DNA of 7,248 bases from Gammaproteobacteria bacterium (GTDB lineage Bacteria > Pseudomonadota > Gammaproteobacteria > Chromatiales > Chromatiaceae), in NCBI GenBank assembly GCA_019136395.1, contig JAGVUH010000384.1:1-7248 (forward strand). The letters run 5' to 3'. A program made the position numbers and the translations under genes. This document shows, one piece after another, positions 1 through 6,438 of the stretch. Numbering within the stretch: position 1 is the stretch's first letter; every line of letters begins with the position of its first letter. Under the pieces are notes generated by a model that did not search any database, had not been told where the DNA came from, and saw only the letters and a list, made by a program, of their open reading frames with translations.

Positions 1-67
1 GGTGAATTCGTCATCAGGTAACTGAGGTGAGGTGGTTGTGGCGGGCTGCTCAGGCATGAGTGAAATT

Positions 68-96
68 TACTTGCTTAGCTGCTTGTTAAGCAAGTA
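68..96. repeat. 10-bp perfect inverted repeat (hairpin)
   Basis: TACTTGCTTA at 68-77 is perfectly complementary in reverse to TAAGCAAGTA at 87-96, with a 9-base spacer. The stem is only moderately GC-rich and no run of T follows it on either strand, so it is not a good intrinsic terminator. It could be an operator, a weak terminator or stabilising structure for an upstream transcript, or one end of a small repeat. The inverted repeat is directly visible, but its function is unknown. Confidence 0.6.
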
Positions 97-120
97 CAAC
101 CTGAATAGTTACCCGCAATC

Positions 121-235
121 TTTCATACCCCTCTCCCCACCCCTCCCCCACAAGGGGGGAGGGGACGAAGTGGAATAGCCTCTTATCTGACTCCCCCTCC
201 CCTGACGGGAGTGGGTGGAGGTAGGGGATGTGAAA
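121..235. repeat. GC-rich compound palindromic intergenic repeat (REP/MITE-like)
   Basis: The stretch consists of alternating C-rich and G-rich tracts that fold into two hairpins. Bases 140-149 pair with 155-164 (10 bp, five-base loop), and 197-201 pair with 207-211. The outer flanks (TTTCATACCCCTCTCC near 121 and GGTAGGGGATGTGAAA near 221-236) are also imperfect inverted copies of each other, so the whole unit is a nested palindrome of about 115 bases. Read on the minus strand it gives PSPLVGEGWGEG, a peptide well known as a spurious translation of dispersed intergenic repeats in many proteobacterial genomes. It is probably a non-autonomous mobile or REP-type element. No transposase is nearby and no clear target-site duplication was found. 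Confidence 0.7.
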
Positions 236-238
236 GGC

Positions 239-280
239 TACACAATAACTATTTATATGAAAAAAAATTAGATAAGACAA
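239..280 (+). promoter_or_regulatory. AT-rich leader, possible promoter of the maturase gene
   Basis: After the GC-rich repeat the sequence becomes strongly AT-rich just ahead of the maturase gene. -10-like words (TATTTAT at 250-256, overlapping TTTATAT at 252-258) and an A8 tract lie here. No convincing -35 element at proper spacing was found. The only support for a promoter is position and composition, so this is a weak call. Confidence 0.3.
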
Positions 281-294
281 AGGGAAAAGGGAAG
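281..294 (+). promoter_or_regulatory. Ribosome binding site of the maturase gene
   Basis: Two purine-rich Shine-Dalgarno-like words, AGGGAA at 281-286 and AAGGGAAG at 287-294, precede the ATG at 296. The first has about nine to ten bases of spacing and the second is very close. They support ATG 296 as the start, since the next in-frame Met is at residue 54, beyond the first iron-sulfur cluster cysteines. Confidence 0.6.
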
Positions 295-295
295 A

Positions 296-1627
296 ATGAA
301 GACGGGAGAGGAGAAACAAAATACAGGGCGCTCCGGAAATGCGCTTGGCATTCATGTCGTGGCTAAACCTATCGGGCCTCAATGCAATCTTGATTGCGAG
401 TATTGCTTTTACCTCGAGAAAAATACCTTGTTCCCCTCTGGTGAGAGCTGGCGGATGTCCGATGAAGTCCTGTCTCGCTTCATCACGAATTACATCAAAT
501 CTCAGCCGACGCCGGTCGTCGAGTTTGTCTGGCAGGGAGGCGAGCCGACTCTTCTGGGAATCGATTTCTTTCGAAGAGTGATCGAGCTGCAACAGCCTTT
601 CGTGCGTCACAAAACCATCACCAATGCCTTGCAGACTAACGGAACCTTGCTGACGGATGCATGGTGTGAGTTTCTGAAGCAACACCATTTCATGGTGGGC
701 ATTAGTCTGGATGGCCCACAAGAGATCCATGACCGCTATCGCCGCGATCGTCACGGCAATGGGACCTTCGATGCCGTGATGCGGGGACTTAGGTTGCTGC
801 AAAAACACCAGGTTGAGTTTAACGTCCTGGCCTGCGTAGCCCGTGATACCGCGGCACGACCCCTCGAGGTATATCGTTTTCTGCGTGACCAGGGTGTCGA
901 ATTTATCCAGTTCACGCCGATTGTCGAGCGGGTACCCGATGTGCCAAGCCGTCAGCTTGGTCTGTGCCTTGCCGGTCCCGTCCGGTTGGACAGGAAAGAG
1001 CCCCAGGTGTCCGTCACCCCCTGGACCGTCGTGCCCGAAGAATACGGTGATTTTCTCATCGCCATTTATGAGGAATGGGTCCGTCAGGATGTCGGCAAGA
1101 TCTTTGTCATGAACTTCGAGTGGGCACTCAACGCTTGGATTGGGAATCCCTCACCGGTTTGCATCCACGCGGAGACATGCGGACGGTCGATTGCCGTCGA
1201 ACATAACGGCGATGTCTATGCCTGTGACCACTGCGTTTATCCCAACTACAGACTCGGGAATGTAACGACCGCCAGGCTTTCCGGAATGGTGGCAAGATCG
1301 CTCTCTTCCGGTTTCGGTGTTTCCAAAGCCATGGCCCTGCCTCGCTGGTGCCGGGAGTGCGATGTGCTGGCGGCATGCCAAGGAGGGTGCCCCAAACATC
1401 GCTTCGCGACCAGCGATTACGACGAGCCGGGACTCCAATTCCTTTGTCAGGGGTACAAGAAATTCTTTCTCCATATACGCAAATACTGCCATGCCATGAC
1501 CCAACTTTTGGAATATGGTTTGCCGGCATCAAACATTATGGATGTCATGAAAGGGCCGCTGTTGATAAAGCTTCATCAAACAGGAAACGCTCTTCACCCC
1601 ATAAAGTACCCATCGGATGCTGCATGA
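296..1627 (+). CDS. Anaerobic sulfatase-maturating enzyme (radical SAM/SPASM protein)
   Basis: This 443-residue cytoplasmic iron-sulfur enzyme belongs to the anSME class, which oxidises the active-site Cys or Ser of type I sulfatases to C-alpha-formylglycine using S-adenosylmethionine. The radical SAM motif is C30-x3-C34-x2-C37, in the context KPIGPQCNLDCEYCFYLEK, followed by the SAM-contact motif WQGGEPTL (79-86). The C-terminal SPASM domain has the complete anSME spacing: C289-x5-C295-x14-C310, then C352-x2-C355-x5-C361-x3-C365-x18-C384, enough to bind two auxiliary 4Fe-4S clusters. D311, directly after C310 in YACDHCVYP, matches the proposed catalytic base of characterised anSMEs. C313 is an extra cysteine where family members usually have an aromatic residue. 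The length is slightly above the usual 370-410, with about 17 extra N-terminal residues. No sulfatase gene is in the window. GC content is clearly lower than in the downstream operon. The stop codon overlaps an ATG (ATGA), suggesting a once-coupled next gene. Family assignment is strong; the actual substrate (sulfatase or another protein) is not shown by the sequence. Confidence 0.92.
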   Translation: MKTGEEKQNTGRSGNALGIHVVAKPIGPQCNLDCEYCFYLEKNTLFPSGESWRMSDEVLSRFITNYIKSQPTPVVEFVWQGGEPTLLGIDFFRRVIELQQPFVRHKTITNALQTNGTLLTDAWCEFLKQHHFMVGISLDGPQEIHDRYRRDRHGNGTFDAVMRGLRLLQKHQVEFNVLACVARDTAARPLEVYRFLRDQGVEFIQFTPIVERVPDVPSRQLGLCLAGPVRLDRKEPQVSVTPWTVVPEEYGDFLIAIYEEWVRQDVGKIFVMNFEWALNAWIGNPSPVCIHAETCGRSIAVEHNGDVYACDHCVYPNYRLGNVTTARLSGMVARSLSSGFGVSKAMALPRWCRECDVLAACQGGCPKHRFATSDYDEPGLQFLCQGYKKFFLHIRKYCHAMTQLLEYGLPASNIMDVMKGPLLIKLHQTGNALHPIKYPSDAA

Positions 1628-1659
1628 AAATAGCATTCGTCATGGGCACTCGGGCATGA
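1624..1659 (+). pseudogene. Possible 5' remnant of a UDP-GlcNAc 2-epimerase-like gene
   Basis: The ATG at 1624 overlaps the maturase stop codon as ATGA, the usual arrangement for translationally coupled genes. The reading frame gives MKIAFVMGTRA and then stops at 1657-1659. The first ten residues closely resemble the conserved start of non-hydrolysing UDP-N-acetylglucosamine 2-epimerases (WecB/MnaA type, MK-hydrophobic-GTRPE). Instead of the expected Pro-Glu, the frame runs into the start of the GC-rich dab operon. I infer that the gene following the maturase was cut off after codon 10 by a rearrangement or by a contig mis-join. Ten residues cannot prove homology, and a chance match is possible. 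Confidence 0.4.
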
Positions 1660-3128
1660 ACACTTTCCCCCTTCTCAGCACCCTGCTGCTGCTCCCGGTA
1701 CTCGGGGCCGCCGTGCTGGGAACCCTGCCCAAGGGGCGCATCCAACTCGTCCGTTGGACCGCCATCACCTTCGCCACCCTGACCCTGCTGCTGGCCTGGG
1801 GCTTGCTCCTCGGGTTCGATGCCCGGGCCCCGGGCCTGCAATGGTTCGAACGCTATAGCTGGAATCCCTTGGTGGGTTCCGCCGTGGCCCTGGGCCTCGA
1901 TGGCTTCTCTTTGCCCCTGGTGCTGCTGACCAGCCTCCTTGGCCTGGTCGCCCTGCTGGCCTCGCGGGGCATCCGTGAGGGGGTCAAGGGCTACTATGCG
2001 CTGATGCTGATCCTGGAGGCGGCCACCCTGGGGGTCTTCATGGCCCAGGACTGGTCCATCTTCTATGTCTTCTGGGAACTGGTCCTCATCCCGCTCTTCT
2101 TTCTCATCAACCGCTGGGGCGGCAGGAACCGCCAGGGCGCGGCCCTGAACTTCGTCCTCTACACCATGGGCGGATCGGTGTTCCTGCTCATCGCCCTGCT
2201 GGTGGCCTTCGACGCCGTGGGCCTCCACTCCTTCGCCATGGCGGACCTGGCGACGGGGGGACCCCGGCTGGACCGGGAGACGCAGATCCTGATCTTCCTC
2301 GGCCTGCTCATCGGCTTCGGGGTCAAGATGCCCATCTTCCCCCTTCACGGCTGGCTGCCCCTGGCCCATGTCGAGGCGCCGAGCCCGGTGTCGATCCTGC
2401 TCTCCGGCATCCTGCTCAAGATGGGATCCTACGGGCTGATCCGCGCCGCGCAGATGCTGCCTCAGGCAGTGGTCGCCCTTCAGACGCTGCTGGCGGTGCT
2501 GGCGACGATCAGCCTGCTTTATGGCGGGCTGCTTGCCTGGCGGCAGACCGACCTCAAGGCCATGGTCGCCTATTCCTCGGTCAGCCACATGGGGGTGGTG
2601 CTGCTGGGGATCGCCGCCCTCAATGTCGCCGGTCTCACCGGGGCCCTGATGCAGATGGTGGCCCATGGCCTGGTGGCGGGGGCCCTCTTCCTGCTCATCG
2701 GTCTGCTCTACGAACGCACCCACACCCGGGAGATCGGTCATTACAGCTCCCTGGTCAGGGTCATGCCGCGCTTCGCCTTCTTCACCATCCTGGCCTTCGT
2801 CGCCGCGGTGGGCCTGCCGGGGACGGCGGGCTTCATCGCCGAACTCTATGCCCTCATCGGCGGTTACCAGGTCTGGGGTGGCTGGGTGGCGGTCCTCAGC
2901 CTGGGGATGCTGATCAGCGCCGCCTATGCCATCCGCACCGTGGGACGTCTCTTCACCGGGCCGGTGCGTGCGGGAATGGCCGAGGTGCCGGACCTGCGGC
3001 CCACGGAACTCATGGCAGCCAGCGTCTTGACCGCCGCCGTCCTGGTGCTGGGTTTCTTTCCCGCCGCCCTTCTTCAGTTGCTGGGGACCAGCGTGGCCCG
3101 CTTCGGCACTCTGTTCGCGGCCATCTGA
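1656..3128 (+). CDS. NuoM-like proton-translocating membrane subunit (PF00361) of a dab operon
   Basis: This 490-residue polytopic inner-membrane protein of the Mrp/complex I antiporter family has about 14 hydrophobic segments. It matches NuoM rather than NuoL, with the hallmark block GFGVKMPIFPLHGWLPLAHVEAP split by a Pro-kink, followed by LLSGILLKMGSYGLIR. Putative proton-path residues are present: E141 (FWELVLIP), K224 (VKMP), K255 (LLKMG), H336 (VAHGLVAG) and E396 (LPGTAGFIAELYAL). The first gene of the dab cluster, it ends three bases before the dabA start, so the two are almost certainly cotranscribed. It probably provides an ion-translocating module for DabA; a free-standing complex I subunit M is less likely because no other nuo genes flank it. 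I chose ATG 1656 over the in-frame ATG 1617. The 13 extra residues from 1617 are polar, overlap the maturase and come from low-GC DNA, whereas MNTFPLLSTLLLLP is a typical start of this family. No Shine-Dalgarno sequence is visible, and the base composition changes sharply at this start codon. Confidence 0.85.
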   Translation: MNTFPLLSTLLLLPVLGAAVLGTLPKGRIQLVRWTAITFATLTLLLAWGLLLGFDARAPGLQWFERYSWNPLVGSAVALGLDGFSLPLVLLTSLLGLVALLASRGIREGVKGYYALMLILEAATLGVFMAQDWSIFYVFWELVLIPLFFLINRWGGRNRQGAALNFVLYTMGGSVFLLIALLVAFDAVGLHSFAMADLATGGPRLDRETQILIFLGLLIGFGVKMPIFPLHGWLPLAHVEAPSPVSILLSGILLKMGSYGLIRAAQMLPQAVVALQTLLAVLATISLLYGGLLAWRQTDLKAMVAYSSVSHMGVVLLGIAALNVAGLTGALMQMVAHGLVAGALFLLIGLLYERTHTREIGHYSSLVRVMPRFAFFTILAFVAAVGLPGTAGFIAELYALIGGYQVWGGWVAVLSLGMLISAAYAIRTVGRLFTGPVRAGMAEVPDLRPTELMAASVLTAAVLVLGFFPAALLQLLGTSVARFGTLFAAI

Positions 3129-3131
3129 GGA

Positions 3132-6100
3132 ATGCGCGACGTGTCCCTACCCCACGGCATTACCGGGACGGAAGGGGGCGGCGATGTCCGCGCCCACCTC
3201 CTTGCCGCCATCGACCACCTGGAGCATGTGCTGCCCGGCCAGGCGCCCATCCGTGACTTCGTCCATCACAACACCCTCCATGGCTACCAGCACCTGCCTT
3301 TCCCCCAGGCCCTCGCCATCGCCAGGAGCCTGACCGGCGCCGCCGGCTATCTCCCCCTGGCCCGCTTCCGCGAGTTTTTTCGCCTGGGGCGTATCGACCG
3401 CAAGGACCTGCTGGCGGTTCTGGAGGCCGAGGAGGCCCTGGCGCCGGCCACCCCCCTCTTCACCACCGCCGCCGGGCCCATCCTGGCCCGTGACCTCTAT
3501 CTTACGGCCCTGCTTTACCCCATCGAAGCCATCGCCAGCAGCCAGCTCAACTGGGAACTGGAGGAGCAAGGGGGACTGGAGCGTATTCAGGCCGATGTTC
3601 CCCCCGAGGCGCGTGCCCGGTTGCTGGCCGCTAGCGGCCTGGGCGAGGCCGCTACCGTCAACGATCTCTGGCGGGCCTGCCTGGAACGGCTGGACCCCGC
3701 CTGGTATCAGCTCCATCCGGAAGAGCTGATCGACCCAACCCCGGAACACACCACGGCCCTGCTCGGGGACCTCCAGGCCGAGGAGGAGGGCGGCGATGCC
3801 CAGCTCCTGATCCAGCGCCGCATCGACCGTTGGGCCCGGGAGACCCTCAAGGACCTGCTCGGCCGGGTCGGCCGGGACCTCACCCTGGGCGGGCTCTTGC
3901 AGGCCCTGACCGGCCGCCACCCGTTGGACGAGATTCGCCCCGCCCTGATTCGGCAGCTCGCCAACTTTCTCGACCAGGGGCTCGCCGCCTGGCACCCCAT
4001 CGACCGCGATCAGGGCTTTTATGCCTGCTGGCGGGCCGGCAGCCAGGGCGATCCAACCTGGCGCCTGCTGGGCCTGGCTCCAGGTCAGGAGGGCCTCACC
4101 GACCTGCCCGCCGATCCCCTGGAGGCCATCATCGCCGAGCTGGGGCGGCTGGGGCTGCCGGAGGACCGCTGGCCGGCCTACCTCGAACGTCTGGCCCTGG
4201 AATTACCGGGCTGGTCCGGCCTCTGGCTGTGGCGCCACCGGCACCCCGGCTATCGAGGCTGGGGGCAGCCGGTCGCCATGCTCGACTACCTGGCGGTGCG
4301 CCTGATCCTGGAACGTCTTCAAGCCCAGGGCCTCTGCGCCGTTTGGGGGCTGACTCCGAATCTGGAGGCGCTCCGGGACCATTTCCGCCACCATCCCGCC
4401 GAATTCCTGGTGCGTTGGTCCCTGTTCAATGGCCCCTTGCCGGAATACCTGGCCAGTCGCGCCCAGCGCCTGGTCCAAGGAGAGGACGACCCGGAGGCAC
4501 GCCTGGCCGCTGAGACTTGGCGCCCCCTGGCACGGCTCATCTGGGCCTGGCGCTGGAGTCTGGCGGCGGAGCGCCTTGGACGGGATCTGCAGCGCGCCTG
4601 GTCCCTATTCCGCCTCAGTCAGCATCTGGGGCTGACCGGCGCGACCCTGCGTGCCCTGGACGAGGAGCGGATCGAGGCGGTCTTCGCCTGCCTGGAGCGC
4701 CTGGACGAGGACACCGCTGGCTACCTTTGGCTGCGCGCCTACGAGAACCATTATCGGGATCGGATCTTCTCCGCCCTGCTGGCCAACGAGGGCCGGGGTC
4801 GCTGGCCCGGACGTCCCCGTCGCCCTAGCGCCCAACTGGTCTGCTGCATGGATGACCGCGAGGAAGGGCTGCGCCGCCACCTGGAGGAGGTGGACGCGGA
4901 AGTCGAAACCCTGGGCGCCGCGGCCCACTTCGGCGTCCCCCACTGGTGGCAGGGCCTGGATGACGCCCACCCCACCGCCCTCTGCCCGGTGGTGATGGTC
5001 CCCGCCCATGCCGTCACCGAGCGGGCCCAGCCCGGTCAGGAGGACCGCCTGGCCCGTCACCGCCGCCGGCGCGCCTGGCGGCTGGGCCTGCGCGACCTCC
5101 TGCACCAGGAGATCCGCCGCAATCTGGCCAGCTCCACCCTCGCCATCGCCCTGGCGGCCCCCGGCGCGGCCCTGGCCCTGGCGGCCAAGGTCCTGGCCCC
5201 CGGCCGCTTCGGCGCCTGGGCGGCGCGACGGGGACGCGCCTTCGACCTAACCGTCCCGACCCAGGTGGACCCGACCACGGATGCCTACCAGGGGGAGCCG
5301 AGCCCGACGAACGTCCAGCCTGGCTTCGTCACCGCCGACCAGGCGCAGCGGGTGGGCAACCTGCTGCGGGTCATGGGCCTGGACGAGGGCTTCGCCCCCC
5401 TGGTGGTGATCCTGGGCCATGGCTCCCACAGCGATAACAATCCCCATCTGGCCGCCTATGACTGCGGGGCGTGTAGCGGCAATCACAGCGGTCCCAACGC
5501 CCGCCTCTTCGCCGCCATGGCCAACCGGCCGGAGACCCGCGCCCGGCTGAGGGAGGCGGGCATCGCCATCCCCGACGAATGCTGGTTCCTGGGCGCCGAA
5601 CATAATACCTGCAGCGAGGCCATCACCTGGTACGACCTCGATCGGCTACCCCCGGCCCGCCGAGAGGATTTCGCCCGCCTCGAGGCCAGCCTGGCGGAGG
5701 CGACCCGCCGTCATGCCCAGGAGCGCTGCCGCAAGTTCGTCTCCGCCCCGTCCCGCCCGACGCCGGACCAGGCCCTGCGCCATGTTCGGGACCGGGGCCT
5801 GGACTTCAGCCAGGCGCGGCCGGAGCTGGGGCACGCCACCAATGCCTGTGCCTTTATCGGACGGCGGGCCCTGACCCAGGGCCTGTTCCTCGACCGGCGC
5901 GCCTTTCTCATCTCCTATGACCCGACCAAGGACCCGGAGGGGGCCCTGTTGGAGCCCCTGCTCCTCGCCAATGGCCCGGTGGGGGCCGGCATCAACCTGG
6001 AGTATTACTTCTCCACCGTGGACAATGACCGCTATGGCGCCGGGTCCAAGATCACCCACAATGTCGCTGGCTTCTTCGGCGTCATGGACGGGACCAGCTC

Positions 6101-6416
6101 GGACCTGCGCACCGGCCTGCCCCGCCAGATGATCGAGATCCACGAGGCGATGCGCCTGCTGGTGATCGTGGAGGCCCGGTTGGAGGTCCTGACCGCCATC
6201 TACCAGCGTCAGCCCAGCCTCCAGGAACTCATCGGCAACGGCTGGCTGCTCCTGGCCGCCAAGGACCCCGAGGGGCCGCAAATCCATTGCTTCGACCCCG
6301 CCACGGGCTGGGTGCCCTGGACGGACCCGCGCACCCCCCTGTCCCGGGTTGCACGGTCGGCGGACTATTTTACGGGCACCTTCGAGCCTCTGGACCCGGT
6401 CCTGATCGGGGCCTGA
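3132..6416 (+). CDS. dabA: DabA, inorganic-carbon transport zinc subunit (DUF2309/UPF0753)
   Basis: This 1094-residue protein of the DUF2309 (PF10070) family is the catalytic subunit of the DabAB CO2-accumulation complex. It is thought to hydrate CO2 to bicarbonate on the cytoplasmic face, energised by cation flow through its membrane partner. The zinc site is complete: C572 and D574 in VCCMDDREE, a beta-carbonic-anhydrase-like C-x-D-x-R motif with R576, then H763 in ILGHGSHSDNNPH and C778 in YDCGACSGNHSGPNAR. The 15-residue His-to-Cys interval equals that reported for Halothiobacillus DabA. Other family blocks are FVHHNTLHGYQHLPF (44-58), HNTCSEAITWYDLD (from H824), LEYYFSTVDNDRYGAGSK (from about 956) and THNVAGFFGVMDG (around H976). 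There is no signal peptide; an Ala/Leu-rich stretch near 665-690 may contact the membrane. At about 1,100 residues it is a long-form member, with roughly 220 more residues before the zinc site than the short form. The start follows the upstream stop by three bases; the GAGG next to it is too close to be a good ribosome binding site, so translational coupling is likely. Confidence 0.93.
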   Translation: MRDVSLPHGITGTEGGGDVRAHLLAAIDHLEHVLPGQAPIRDFVHHNTLHGYQHLPFPQALAIARSLTGAAGYLPLARFREFFRLGRIDRKDLLAVLEAEEALAPATPLFTTAAGPILARDLYLTALLYPIEAIASSQLNWELEEQGGLERIQADVPPEARARLLAASGLGEAATVNDLWRACLERLDPAWYQLHPEELIDPTPEHTTALLGDLQAEEEGGDAQLLIQRRIDRWARETLKDLLGRVGRDLTLGGLLQALTGRHPLDEIRPALIRQLANFLDQGLAAWHPIDRDQGFYACWRAGSQGDPTWRLLGLAPGQEGLTDLPADPLEAIIAELGRLGLPEDRWPAYLERLALELPGWSGLWLWRHRHPGYRGWGQPVAMLDYLAVRLILERLQAQGLCAVWGLTPNLEALRDHFRHHPAEFLVRWSLFNGPLPEYLASRAQRLVQGEDDPEARLAAETWRPLARLIWAWRWSLAAERLGRDLQRAWSLFRLSQHLGLTGATLRALDEERIEAVFACLERLDEDTAGYLWLRAYENHYRDRIFSALLANEGRGRWPGRPRRPSAQLVCCMDDREEGLRRHLEEVDAEVETLGAAAHFGVPHWWQGLDDAHPTALCPVVMVPAHAVTERAQPGQEDRLARHRRRRAWRLGLRDLLHQEIRRNLASSTLAIALAAPGAALALAAKVLAPGRFGAWAARRGRAFDLTVPTQVDPTTDAYQGEPSPTNVQPGFVTADQAQRVGNLLRVMGLDEGFAPLVVILGHGSHSDNNPHLAAYDCGACSGNHSGPNARLFAAMANRPETRARLREAGIAIPDECWFLGAEHNTCSEAITWYDLDRLPPARREDFARLEASLAEATRRHAQERCRKFVSAPSRPTPDQALRHVRDRGLDFSQARPELGHATNACAFIGRRALTQGLFLDRRAFLISYDPTKDPEGALLEPLLLANGPVGAGINLEYYFSTVDNDRYGAGSKITHNVAGFFGVMDGTSSDLRTGLPRQMIEIHEAMRLLVIVEARLEVLTAIYQRQPSLQELIGNGWLLLAAKDPEGPQIHCFDPATGWVPWTDPRTPLSRVARSADYFTGTFEPLDPVLIGA

Positions 6417-6438
6417 CCCTGCGCCCAACCCTGACACC

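Noticed and set aside
1..67. End of an upstream coding gene
   Set aside because: All three plus-strand frames have stops within the first 25 bases (3-5, 19-21 and 23-25), and the few codons before them are not enough to support a gene.
86..808. Minus-strand open frame of 240 codons
   Set aside because: It lies antisense to the maturase, and its C-terminal part translates the palindromic repeat (PSPLVGEGWGEG), a classic false-gene signature.
1617..1655. In-frame upstream ATG (1617) as start of the NuoM-like gene
   Set aside because: It would add 13 polar residues encoded by the maturase-side, lower-GC DNA. Family members begin at the hydrophobic segment starting at 1656.
1540..1656. Intrinsic terminator between the maturase and the dab genes
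   Set aside because: Only short imperfect dyads (for example ATGCT/AGCAT near 1617-1636) were found, with no T-tract.
1545..2741. Long minus-strand open frame (398 codons) opposite the NuoM-like gene
   Set aside because: The translation is rich in Gln, Gly, Glu and His with no recognisable domain, as expected from the reverse complement of GC-rich membrane-protein codons.
3147..3995. Minus-strand open frame of 282 codons within dabA
   Set aside because: Low-complexity shadow of a GC-rich gene. The plus strand is unambiguously DUF2309.
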